Source of the DNA: Phragmites australis
Lineage: Eukaryota > Streptophyta > Magnoliopsida > Poales > Poaceae
Assembly: GCF_958298935.1 (NCBI RefSeq)
Contig: NC_084941.1
Coordinates: 17,272,001-17,336,000 of the forward strand
Direction: 5' to 3'
DNA length: 64,000 nucleotides
The translations under genes and the position numbers were made by a program. Shown here one piece after another: positions 44,787-55,700 of the stretch (position 1 is the stretch's first letter; every line of letters begins with the position of its first letter). The notes under the pieces were generated by a model that had not been told where the DNA came from, searched no databases, and saw only the letters and a list, made by a program, of their open reading frames with translations.

Positions 44787-45668
44787 CTGTGCTATTCAAA
44801 AAGACTCAGAGTATCCGGGTTTACTCGGAGTCTTCGGGTAGCACAGAAAACCATGCACCTAACCTGTCAGAATTAGCCGTTACACTGACCCGGAGTATCC
44901 GGATTCACCCAGAGTCTCCAGGTAAATCTTTGAGAAAAAACGGCTAGAACACTAGTTCAGAGGATGCCCAGAAGATCTGAAAGCATCAGGACTCGGAGTC
45001 TCCGGATCAACTCGGAGACTTTGGCTAAAAAACCTTGGCTAACTGAGAGCCTTTCTTGGAGTCTCACTCGGAGACTCCGGGACTTAACAGCATCCGGAGT
45101 ATCCGAACTAACTCGGAGACTCCGAGCTTAAAAATAAAGCGAAACTGAGAGCTCTTCTCGGAGTCTCACTCGGAGGCTTCGGAATATTTGCATAGTCTAG
45201 AGTATCCAGGCTATCCCGGAGACTCCGGGCTCAGAATTAAAGCCAAACTAAGAGCTCTTCACGGAGTCTCACTTGGAGACTCCGGAACACCTAATAGACT
45301 CCGGAGTTTCCGGACCAACCCGGAGACTTCGGAACCAGACAACTCTGCCCTATTTTCCCGGTGTTCGTGAGTGATGGTGTCTCTCAAAAATTGGTTTCAC
45401 AAAATACTTTGAGCACTGAGACACTACCAAAACTACAAAAAGCATCCCTCTTAATAATACAACATTTCTAAAACTCAAATTCAAAATAAAACTGAGTTGA
45501 ACTCTATGAGTTTCTTCATGTTGCTTCTCCTTTCTTTTGAGGGACATTGACTTCTTTTAACTTTTTCAACAGGACTAAAACATGTTCATACACTTGATAA
45601 AACTATTAGTCCCTTAATCGTTTGTTATCAATTAGCCAAAACCCACAAGGGGCCTAGATGCACTTTCA
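44787..45668 (-). repeat. Copia G 5' LTR with dyad-motif array
   Basis: Collinear with 39592-40491, starting TGAAAGTGCATC at 45668 on the minus strand. The motif array is at 44805-45335. The inner end directly abuts RT sequence near 44786, so the LTR 3' end and primer site were removed by the deletion. Confidence 0.82.
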
Positions 45669-47070
45669 TGTCTCAAAGCAGTCGGTGCTTCTGTTCTGTT
45701 TAGGACAATATATTTCTTGTGCCATAGAGAAAAGCTCACGATGGCTTCCCCCAAAAGTTGTGATCTTATCATTTAAGGGGAGTTCCAACCTACCATGAAC
45801 GTAGTCGGGACGTACAATGTCCACCTAGACCTTTTCAAAACTAGTTGGTATGGGGGTGTTCTGAAAAATCATCCCTTCCATGCATGGTAAGGTCAGTCCC
45901 ATGCCAACTCAAGCATAAGGCTCACAAATGGCTGGTATAACCTTCACAGCGTGGCCTCCTGAATCTCATTGACAATACATGCATCGTCTGGCTCGAAACC
46001 TGGCGTGGACACCTAGCTTCTTCTTTGGGTAAAGAAGGATTGGTTGTTACTGCAAAGTTCCCTACTAGTGATGAGCTACTGAGTACTTCTTTTAGCCATT
46101 CGTCTATCAAGGAACTTATTTGTTCTTATATAATCTATTCATTCAGGGTTTTGGATCTATCTCGACTCCTGTAAAAATCAAGGTGCTCTTAGAGAATGCC
46201 TTCTCCCATCGAAGTCTAGAACCTGAGCCTCAAGTGTGACCTGGGTGTTCCGTGTTACCGAACATGGTTAGCTTGTCGTTTTCCCTATCTAACTTGAATG
46301 AGACTTCTGAAGATTAGGAGGCCAGCTCTCACAGTCTATGGATCACTTCCTTGTTCTGCAAGTCTTTACAGGTTAGCATCCCTTTGGGTGTGACTTCTTC
46401 CCTTGCATATACCCAGTTAGGCAGTTCCTAGCTTGGGATGGAAGCCCTTCTAACAGTTCTGTTACATTTGTTCAAGATCTCTCTTCTTCCCTCCTCCATT
46501 TCGGTATTTTCCACACGTACCCACCTGAGCCAAGCCTGTATTGGTGTTTGTTCCCCTTCTAGATATTCGCATGCTTCTCACTTGATTACTTGGCTTCTAC
46601 TAATGTTATCTGCTCAATAAAGGTATCCCAATACGGCCGCAGATCGCCATGTTGCCAGAACGGCTATAGACTTCTACACATAATACATGTTCAACATGTA
46701 CTTGTAGTTTTCCCATGACCCTCCCATGGTCAGTAAAGTATCTCAATGTACGGTGTCATGGGATCCCTTAAGAAACAATAACGTTTTCAGAAGCTCTTGC
46801 CACATTTTCTCATTCTTCATAGGATGCAATTGATCCACCTTCCTCCAATCCAGTATAGTGATGGGCACGCTATCCCTTGCAATTAGCCCACATTGCATCT
46901 TATATGCTGCCATAGCTGTTAGGAGCAACAAGTCGAGCAACATGGTCAACCTTCGAGACGGTGAAGTGTCCTTGAGGCTTCTTATTTTTATCTCGTCCAC
47001 CTCACTTTTGCTTCTAACTCGAAGGTCCATCCCTTGATGGAGGCGACGGCGGAAGGGGGGGGGGGGCACT
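45669..47070 (-). pseudogene. Ptta/En-Spm (CACTA-type) transposase fragment
   Basis: On the minus strand from about 47069: a Pro-rich start, then VPITILDWRKVDQLHPMKNE, KMWQELLKTLLFLKGSHDTV and, past stops, LLTMGGSWENYKYMLNM, then LQNKEVIHRL in the same general direction. This series is characteristic of the Transposase_24 (Ptta/En/Spm) proteins linked to CACTA transposons. Further down (46000-45680) is a decayed DACIVNEIQE-like stretch. At least eight stops or shifts. No CACTA ends were found. A run of ten G (47055-47064) marks the upstream edge. Confidence 0.65.
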
Positions 47071-47922
47071 ACACATTAAGGGATACTTTCTAGTGAACTA
47101 TGTTATGCAATAAAAAGATGTTATGATCAGACCGTGGTGGTAAATCTATTTTCTAGCAAGGTAAACATAGCTTGTAAGCTAAAGTTGATATAAATAAGAA
47201 TTGCAAAATAATTTGATTTTAGATAGTTATTCATCTAGTAGGAGAGGAATGACATCATAATTTAGATAATAATGCATTGAAAGTGATAGCAGTTTGAACC
47301 GGCCAACAGATATGGCGTGAATAAGTACCAACCAAATACAATGGCACTTGAGAGACCTCTCCCTGACATATCTGGCTGGGCGATCACATCTAACTATTCT
47401 TACAATAATTTGTAGAAATAACAAATGCCTCAGATTTAGACTATTTCATATGCCATGAATGGTATAATCAAGCTTTTTCATCACTGGCAATGTACCATGG
47501 GTATTATATCAAGGCAACATGTAATTATAATATAGCAATCAGAATAAGTGGATTCAGAAATGGTACGAGCGAAAAAAATCAAGCACACCGACACCAGTAA
47601 GAACTAATTGTGACTATTTCTCATCAAACAGAAACTCAGTTTAATCCTATCCACACATATACAACTAACCAAACACTATCTTTTTTAACAAATATGTTTT
47701 CACCTAACCTGTATCTCTTTCAACTGCAAATATGATCCATACAGTAAAGAATGTAACGGGCATTACACGCTCTCCAAAAGAAAGAACCAACTCGGAAGAA
47801 AGTGCAAATAAACACTCTTCACAGGAAAGGAAAAGAAAAACAAACGATCCGATATTACACTGCCCCTCGTGCGCCCACCCGGAGCCGCGATCTCACGGTC
47901 GCTCTCGCCCCGCACCAGCACC
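47071..47922. other. Upstream region of the zinc-finger gene
   Basis: AT-rich from 47071 to about 47840, then GC-rich up to the start codon. It should contain the promoter and 5' leader, but no clear TATA box at a sensible distance was found. No repeat or ORF of note. Confidence 0.5.
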
Positions 47923-48363
47923 ATGGACTACGCCGCAGCCGCTCCTCACGCCGCCGCCGCGGCGGTGCCACCGGTCGCCGATCCCCACCTCGCGCACTAC
48001 CCCCACCCCTACGCCGCCTACCCTTACCCCTTCGGCGCCTACCACCAACCCGCCCCGGCCACGGATCCCTCCGCCGCTGCCGTCGCCGCCTCGTCGTCCT
48101 ACTACTACCCTATTCCTGCCACGGCGCCGGCCGCTGATGCAGCATCGTACGACCCCTACGCGTCGTACCAGTACTATGCTCCCCCGGCGGGTGCCGCGGG
48201 AGCGGGCGGCGGGGCGGCCCTGGCGGGTTACTACTTCACCGCCGGGGAGGCGTCTCAGCATGCCGCGGCTGCGTCCGCGACGCAGGCTGCTCCGGCGGTA
48301 TCGGAATCGACCAGGAAAGAGGCGGGGAAGCACTTCGGGTTCGATCCCCAGCGCTACGCGCAG
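47923..48363 (+). CDS. U1-type zinc-finger protein, exon 1
   Basis: First coding exon, 147 codons. The ATG at 47923 (CACCATGGAC, good plant context) is preferred to the in-frame ATG at 47869, which lies in a poorer context. The product begins MDYAAAAPHAAAAAVPPVAD and is an Ala/Pro/Tyr-rich low-complexity region with repeated YPYP and YYAPP patches, probably disordered. It ends KHFGFDPQRYAQ. The exon closes at CAG|GTCAGG, phase 0. High GC and Ala bias are normal for first exons of grass genes. ORFs in other frames over this exon are shadows. Confidence 0.8.
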
Positions 48364-50156
48364 GTCAGGTCCTCCATGATTACGTTTTGATACCGAGTTC
48401 GTTGATTTATGTGGCGAATTTAGGTGGATTTGTGAGGGTTTCTGTTTAATGTTGAGAGGGCTTTGCTACGAATCGAAGGGCTATGTAGGAATCGCAGGCT
48501 TGTTGATGGTTTTGCATGCCGGGTGATTAGTTGTGCTTCGATTTGTATCAGATAGGGATAGGCGAACACAATTGTGCGAGGTAAAACTCTGGGTAATTTT
48601 ATTGCTTACTTCAGTTATGTAGCAGATCAATGTCGTTTGCCTGGTTCACGCTCCTTGACAATATTGTTTTTCGCATTATTTAGTTCTGGATTTAAGGAAT
48701 TATTGTGCTACAAAATCACATCTCTTTTAGCCTAGCTACAAAATGAAGTAGTATGGAAACTGTTTCGTACTTTCATGCATCTTGTGCAAGAAAGGCATCA
48801 CTTGGTTACATGTGTTAAATCATAAATGAGCACATATAGGTTTTTGTCAGACCCTTGTTTTGATTAATAAATGACCACATGAGTACATGACATAATGGGA
48901 ATTTTTTACCACTTTCGCAGTTTAGGAAAAGGAACTCATTTTGAGGTTGCATTTGCGAATTTTATCATACTGGCAAAGAAATGCAATGATCCTTCTCCAG
49001 CCTTGGCTAAAAGTGTCATGGTAGGAAAACTGTTAATTACGAGATAGGTTAACCAATACCAAATAGTGATGGGACAAGGTCACATTATAAAGGAACTAGA
49101 CCACCACACTAGAGAATTTCTTTTTTAAAAAGCTGTTTTTCTCTTGGATGGAAACAAGCTGGAGATGGAGATGCAAGCAATGTCCAGAAGGGCTATTGAG
49201 AGCACGGTCGACTGTTCAGGTCAAGGCCTTGTACTGCACTGTAGCACAACTTGTAACACTACTGCATGCTATGTGTGGCGCCATCTATCTTGGATTGTTT
49301 GGAGATAATTCTCAAATTTCGAATTAGTTGCACTGCTTAGTTCTTAAGCCATTTGATTACTGATGAGATTGATATTTAGATTGCATTCGATCTATTGGTT
49401 GAAATTGTTTAGTCCTATCTATATAGATGGGAAGGCAACCCATTGGTGCGAAGCATAAATTGGTAACGAAGAAGCTCTCTATTCTCTAACCTGTCCTCAC
49501 AAGCCTTCATCAGCAGTATGGCAGAAGAGCTCCTGGCCCCGGCAGGCTGCCAAGGGTGTGATACCTACCCAATCTTCTGAATATGATAATATCAGCAAAG
49601 AGAGCTGTCTTACTAGTTTCCATTACGACCCAAGAAAGGGACCGAGACAACATTGGAGCACTGTATCCTGTGCCTTTAATATCCCCATTGTACATCAAAC
49701 CTGTCCACTGACTGTTGATTCACATGATTATTTTGAGTAAATTACAGAAAATCACTTTTTCTTGTTTTCACAGCTGCAGAAAAGCCCACATTCTCTTGTA
49801 ATGGTGCTTAACCACATGTATGCACATAACAATGATTTAACATCCATGTATCTGGTCTACCAATATCCATTTCTTTCTTCATTTCCATTGTTAGGTCAGC
49901 ACAGCCTACACTTGCTAGAACTCATTTTGCATACATAACTTCACTATATATTGTTTGTTACCTTCATGTGTCTACAATGTTGTAGTTTAGATCATAGTGA
50001 AATCCAAATTTTTTCAATTCAAATTTTTTGGAGGATGTGAAATTATGTTGCCCAATGGAAGATGATACCATGTCAAACCTTTTTTTGGCCATTTGTGGTT
50101 CAATATCATTATGACTCTTACAAGCATGTACATAATTCTATATGCTGCATTAAGTA

Positions 50157-50868
50157 TGTTGACGATTTGTGAACTGTCGATCTAATGAATCTGTTGAAGA
50201 AATAGGGGATGCTTTGAGTAGACGAATCATAGGAGAACACATGGAGGTTTTTATATAGGTTCGGGTCTCGTTGAGAATAATAACCCTACGTCATGTTTAT
50301 CTTGTATTGATCTGTGCCTGTTATAAGGGATATGTGTCTAGCCTAGGTGGATCTAAACCTAGTCGGTGATTTTCTTGCTCGGTTTCGGGTGTCTTCTGGC
50401 TTGTCGAAAGGTTTGAGCAACTTTTTCAACTTCTATTGGCTCTTGTTCGACTTGTTTTTCGCAGGCCCCTGACTCCGTATATATATGGGGGTGTCGTACA
50501 TCATCTGGAGTTCCTCTTCCCGTTCTTGGAGATAAACCTTTCTATTTATGGAATGCTTTAGGTATCTACGGGTAGTTTCTTTCATCCAGGGATGCCAGCT
50601 CGGGGCGCCGCACCCTTCCGTCAATCGAATCATCGAGTTTCCCATGGGGAGACCATCCTGCGAAAGTGACCGACGCGACGCTATACCGGAAAGCCTCACC
50701 GCGCAAGTATGGGAAAAACGTTATGTGCTATCGTTGCGGGGAGAAGGGTCATCTTGCGGATTACAATAGAAAAAAAAATCCCTCCTCTTTTTGGAGATAA
50801 AGATGTCTCGTGAATTGCGAGAAACCCTGAGTTGTCTGGATATAGCAATTATCCTGCATTCATCGTCA
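50157..50868 (-). repeat. Element D 3' LTR, carrying a 185-bp insert
   Basis: Plus-strand start TGTTGACGATTTGTG, end ATTCATCGTCA. It is about 190 bp longer than the other LTR, entirely because of a segment at 50594-50778 (listed separately). A TATATATATGGGGG stretch at about 50477-50490 is shared by both LTRs. Confidence 0.88.
50594..50778 (+). other. Insert with CCHC-knuckle coding in one LTR of D
   Basis: Present in the left LTR only; the right LTR runs straight through the site (AGGGATCCC). In the plus direction one frame reads RKYGKNVMCYRCGEKGHLAD before a run of nine A. This is a retroviral-type knuckle start (C-x2-C-x4-H) with the last Cys position occupied by Asn. It lies antisense to element D. 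Origin is unknown: a gag fragment or a captured mRNA piece with an A-tail are both possible. Confidence 0.6.
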
Positions 50869-52740
50869 AGTCCCTAATCAGTACGTGAAGTGAGGCTTTG
50901 ACGGATCAAGTACACGGCTAACAAAGATAAGTTTTTTGTCCGACCACATCATCGAGTAAGACTTGGATCTCCGATTAGGGTGAAGCATCTAACTGGGTTC
51001 TCTAGGTTCTCATATCACCTACTCGTGATTTCGTATGCCTCCGAGTTCTCAAGTGAGTCCTCGAGAAGGTGTTCCATCTGAGTAGATTTTCTAATTTACC
51101 CGTAAATATCATTCCGTCCTTGCAAAGGTACGAGGGAGGTAAGACTCATCGTTGGCCAGGCTCGGAAGTTGAACTGTTGCAGCGGAAATTTTGCGTAGTG
51201 GTGTTAAGATTCTCTATCACGAGCACGAAAGAGTTGTTGTACTGTCTTTTCAACTGTACCCCATGTATTGAAAAATCTAGCGGACAAACGGGTGCACTGG
51301 CGATTGCCTCTTTGTCTGTGCGAGCCAACTGAAAAGACATAGCCTCAATGACCACGTATCGCTTGGGCGTCTGTGGCTCATAATGTGGCCGCACCCGGAA
51401 TTAATGTTTGGGAGATGAAGCGATGCATCTCTTGACCCGTTGGCTTATGTAAACCTCGGGTGCTGGAGCTCAATTGCATCAAACCTGAATCCGATTATGG
51501 AACCTCCTCCTTCGCCTGAATACACACCTTTGTCTTCTAACTGTTCCCCATCTTCCTCTGAGTACCCACCCTTTATCCTGCCGTCGTCTCCCACCGAATC
51601 TGGTTCAGTGGTGGAGGTTATAAACGTCTCCTCCGACGAGGCTGAAGAGAAGACGGCGACTCGTGATGTCCCTGTTAAAGACGGCAAACCCCTGGCGTCT
51701 CCAGTTCAAGATGAGGTGGACTGAGACCTCTTGGAGGTGGAAATAGAGAAAGAAGAGGTGGTGGCTAAGGCGAAGAAAAGAGAGGCGTTTGGCATTGTCT
51801 CCATTAAAGATGGTAAGACGTCGGCCGCTTCATCCTCTCCGTCCTTGTGTTATTTCGGCGAGGACAACTGGATGGAGTAGCCGAAGCAGCGATACCGACG
51901 ATGACGGTGGGGAGCCAATGCCTCTCCCAAGCCCATCGTCATCGATGTTGATGATCGGGCAGCGACACCGGCAAGTTCAGCAGGGGGTAGGTCTCGATGA
52001 TCCCATTCTCTCTGTTGGCGTTGGTGGTTGGTGAGAATCAAGGAAGTCTCTCATTCCTCTTCATCGAGTAGATCTTTCGGGCTTCTTGTAATACTCTTTC
52101 CCTTAGCTTATCTATAAAAGAGCTCAAAATCTTGTTAAATAAAAGGTTCCTATTTCTACTGCAATGATTGTGTATGACTGTGAATCATCTCGGGAATATA
52201 AGGAAATTTCAAACAAGTGTTTGGCATTTGTTTCTTCCGAGTAGGTTAGGGGGTTTTCGGGGTTTCTTATCGGAATGTTCATCGCGATCACCTTAGGTCA
52301 GACTATAAGTGGAAAACGTCTTAGCTCTCAGGCACTCGGGGACACAATAAGGTTTTTTTGCGGTAACTAAAGATATTTTTTCCTTCTCATTAGAAATATG
52401 TCGCGTACGACAAGTTTTGTGGTCCTAGTGTACGTAAAGCTCCTGACTAGTTATCGGTGAAGGATTTTCGGATGGGCAGTCTAGAATTCCGGGTGCGTGT
52501 GTAGGCATAAGTGCTCAAATAGTGGCTTATCTCAGTTTTTTAAGGCATTGTCTCAAATTATAATACGACAACTAATATTTACAAAATATATCTTACATAC
52601 TTACACATAGAACTTGCAAAGTTGGTCGATATTCCAAGAATTTTTAAGGACTTGACCATCCTTAATAGCTAACCTATATGACCTTGGTTGGTTAGATTCG
52701 ACCACCCTATAGGAGCCTTCCCAACTCGGAGATAGCTTGT
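50869..52740 (+). pseudogene. Element D 3' region with antisense acidic ORF (51497-52034)
   Basis: Between INT and 3' LTR of D, and antisense to its pol. ATG at 51497 (MEPPPSPEYTPLSSNCS). The frame continues to about 52034 with stops at 51722, 51878 and 51905. It is Pro/Ser-rich, then SVVEVINVSSDEAEEKTATR, later EVEIEKEEVVAKAKKREAF and SPKPIVIDVDDRAATP. VVEVINVSSDE and IVIDVDD both fit SUMO-interacting motifs (hydrophobic core beside acidic/Ser residues); this is inference. The same type of ORF is found in element A at 13404-12802. The rest of the segment has no recognisable content. Confidence 0.48.
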
Positions 52741-53640
52741 TTTTCTAGTTTTGTACAAGTCGTAGAACCAGATCTCTGGGTTCAAAAGATCTTTTGTAGA
52801 TGTTTTGGTCGTGGTAACACTGGAGAGCTTGCTGGTACCGCGCTAATCTTATCAACATTTGTGTCCTTTTTTCTTCGAGAACGTTGAGGTCATCCTGTCT
52901 TCTCGAGATTTTGTCCTTGTCGGCGTACAATTCGTCTTGGATAGATTTGATTTTTAGTTCACAAAGCAACATTGCATATGCCCCATAGACTAGGAAGAAA
53001 GATGTTTCACCTGTCGCCCTATTGGGTGTCTTTCAAAGTGCCCAGAGTACGTTAGGCAATTTAGAAGCCTAGGCTTTAGCATAGACGGATAAGTGGTTAA
53101 AGACACGGGTTTTGATTCCTTGAAGTACTAGACTGTTTGCCCGTTCGATATGTCTATTACTTTGTGGATGTGTCACGGACGCAAAGTAGACTGTAGTGCC
53201 TAGTTCCTCTCAGTAATCGATGAACGTCGCACTGGAGAACTGAGTGCTGTTGTCGGTGATGATCCTACTTGGGACGCCAAATCTTATCATGACACTTTCC
53301 ATGATGAACTTGGCAGCCGCCGAAGTGATTTTTCCGACTGGTTCAGTTTCAATCCATTTGGTGCATGTATCAATCATGACAAATAGGAATTTGAAGCCTC
53401 TGGATGCTACCGAGAAGGGCCTTAGAATATCCAACCTTCAAGTCACGAATAGCCACAACAAGGGAATCGTTTGTAGGGCCTAAACGGGTTGATGTACTCG
53501 TTTGATATGAAATTGATAACTTGTACACTTTTTTACTAACTCGATCGCATCATGGAGAGTCATAAGCCAATAGAAACCTTGTCTAAAATACCTTTCCGAC
53601 TAGGGTTCGAAAGCAAGCGTGAGCTTCACACACCCCTTCA
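52741..53640 (-). pseudogene. Element D integrase (broken)
   Basis: Core block at 53434-53210: MDILRPFSVASRGFKFLFVM, KWIETEPVGKIT and FGVPSRIITDNSTQF, with the second catalytic Asp present. The middle part runs through stops near 53200-52975 (NRHIERANSL-like, ATGETSFFLVYGAYAMLLCE). The C-terminal ARYQQALQCYH and RSFEPRDLVLRLVQN at 52850-52745 is the usual end of Tat integrases. Confidence 0.82.
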
Positions 53641-54760
53641 TGGATTTTCTCGAGTAGTTTTCTACCCTGCTTTTCAGAGATGCATTTCATGAGTACTCTA
53701 TGAGCGCCTCTTCGATAGGGAGCGCCATCCACAAAGGTATACATGAGTTCCCCCACGACTCCTGTTGGGGTGTCGATTCATGGCGAGCCCCCGAGTTGGT
53801 TTTAGGTCTCGTAGACCATCACTCATTTGGTTGTGTCCTCTAATGATTTTACAGACGGTTTCGAGAGTTTCTCTATGGAAGTCCCGAGTTGTCCTACAGA
53901 TCGTGAGGATGCTAGGAGGGCAAGACTATCAACGAGGCAATTATCCTTCCTTGGGATATCCTTGACCTTGAGTTCGACAAAAAAAATTTCTAACTTCCTC
54001 ACCTTCCTGAGGTAGTTCGTCATGGTCTTATCCGAGATTTGATACTCCTTGCTAACCTGCTTCCCTAATTGTAAATCTCCTTTCACATGTAGGCGGAGGA
54101 TGCCAAGAGCAGAAGCTACTTGGAGTCCAGCGAGCAGACTCTCATATTTGTCTACGTTATTCGTGGCTGGAAAATCGATCTGCAAAGCGTATTGCAGGCT
54201 TTCTCGTGTTGAGAGATCAGTATAATCCCAGCCCCTGTACCCTGAAGCGTGAGTGATCCGTCGAAGAATAGAGTCCATATATCTGGTAAGTTGCCGCAGT
54301 TATTCTGGGGTTGATCTGGTTATGTCCATTCGGCTAGGAAGTCAGCGAGTACTGGCGACTTGATTGTTGTTCGAGGCACAAAACGGACGTCGAATTCTCC
54401 GAGTTCAATCGACCGCTTGGCGATTCGGCCGATTGCCTTTCTGTTGTGCAGGATCTCGCTAAGTGGGAATATTGATGGTACGGTAATCTTATGAGCCTAG
54501 AAGTAATGTCGTATCTTACAAGATGCCATTAGAACAACATATAGTAGCTTCTGCACTTGCGGATAGCGTTCTTTAGAACGGTGGAGCACTTCACTGATGT
54601 ATATCGGTCGCTGGTTTTTGTTGTTTGTCTTGTGTTTCTCTTTCCACCACCAATACCTCACTTGCAACATGTGGTCTGACCGCGATGTATAAGAGCAAAT
54701 ATTCATTAGGGTTGAGAGTGATTAGCACATGGGAGAAGAAAGATACCTCTTCAAATTTTT
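53641..54760 (-). pseudogene. Element D dual RNase H (broken)
   Basis: The first RNase H is around 54706-54400 (MNICSYTSRSDHMLQVRYW, YISEVLHRSKERYPQVQKLL in broken frames). The archaeal-type RNase H is the open run 54278-53823: DFPATNNVDKYESLLAGLQ, LRLHVKGDLQLGKQVSKEY and KDNCLVDSLALLASS. In GDLQL the usual S is L, but the Asp remains. It processes the RNA strand of the replication intermediate in intact relatives. Confidence 0.8.
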
Positions 54761-55700
54761 GAATACCTCATTTGCCTCTTTTGACCATTTAAACTTGTCA
54801 TGTTATTTTAGTAACTTAAAGAAGAGAAGTCATTGATCTCCGAGTCGAGAAATAACCGGCTAAGGGCCACCATACATCCGGTTAGTCTTTGAATTTCTCG
54901 CACTGACTTAAGAGGTTGCATCTCTTCAATAGCTTTGATCTTCCTGAGATTGACTTCTATTCCTCTGTAGGACACCAGGTAATTGAGCAGTTTCCCTGCG
55001 TCGACTCTAAATGCATAATTCTTCGGGTTTAGCATGACTCGATTCTTGCGCAGGTTGTTGAACGTTTTTTTGTAGGTCAGAGATGAGATCTTCCTTTTTT
55101 TGGTTTTGACAACGAGATTATTGACGTAGGCCTCGATATTCTGGTCGATTTGATCATGGAGTGTTATCTGCATTCCCCGTTGGTATGTGGTACCGATATT
55201 CTTCAATCCGAAGGGCATTTTAACATAGCAATAGACTCCAAACGAAGTGGTAAAGGAGGTCTTCTCCTCATCCTCTAGATGTGTGCTAATCTAGTGATAA
55301 CCGGGGTAGGCATCGAGAAGGTTTAGGTAGTCGAGCTAGAGGTGTAGTCAACTATCTGATCTATTCGTGGCAGAGGAAAAGACTATCTGATCTATTTGTG
55401 GCAGAGGAAAAGCATCCTTAGGGTAGACTTTGTTGAGATCAGTGAAGTCGACACACATTCGTCATTTGCCGTTTGTTTTTTTGATCATGATGGGGCTTGT
55501 GAAGCCACTCGGGGTGATCCACTTCCCGAATGAAACCTGCGTCGGTGAGCCTTTCGATTTCCTCTTTAATGACTTCTTTTCGGTCGGGTGCGAACTGTCA
55601 GAGTTTTTGCTTGACTAGCTTTGCGTTGGATCCAATAGCTAGTTTCTGCTCAACCATCTTCCTGGGGATCCCGGGCATGTCTTACGGTTGCCAGGTGAAC
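54761..55700 (-). pseudogene. Element D reverse transcriptase (broken)
   Basis: MPFGLKNIGTTYQRGMQ begins the open part at 55218. The catalytic box reads AYVNNLVVKTKK instead of YVDD, so both Asp are Asn. MLNPKNYAFRVDAGKLLNYL and RGIEVNLRKIKAIEEMQPL follow to 54808. The N-terminal half (55560-55220) is in pieces, with LLDAYPGYH and EDEEKTSFTTSFGVYCYVKM. A 31-bp tandem duplication (55351-55381 and 55382-55412) interrupts it. Confidence 0.84.

Larger units (their letters stand above)
39592..45668 (-). mobile_element. Copia G: SIRE/Maximus-like, internally deleted
   Basis: On the minus strand: 5' LTR (45668 down to about 44787), part of RT, RNase H, an accessory ORF, a non-coding tail and the 3' LTR (40491 to about 39592). 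LTRs start TGAAAGTGCATCTAGGCCCC, a start common in grass copia elements. Gag, protease, integrase and the first part of RT are absent: the 5' LTR joins RT directly near 44786. Both LTRs and part of the interior contain arrays of GGAGACTCCGG-type motifs. The inner ends of the LTRs are not exactly defined. Confidence 0.85.

Noticed and set aside
47055..47064. Run of ten G
   Set aside because: Only a homopolymer at the edge of the transposase fragment; possibly an assembly or sequencing artefact.
47869..47922. Upstream in-frame ATG of the zinc-finger gene
   Set aside because: It adds 18 residues of Arg/Ser-rich sequence in a weaker context. The ATG at 47923 has the better plant start context, but the upstream one cannot be fully excluded.
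47893..48333. 146-codon Arg/Gly-rich ORF antisense to exon 1
   Set aside because: It is a by-product of the Ala/Pro codons of exon 1 on the other strand.
48364..48390. Single-exon reading of exon 1 ending at 48390
   Set aside because: The reading continues eight codons past a good GT donor, while the phase-0 join to exon 2 gives two complete zinc fingers.
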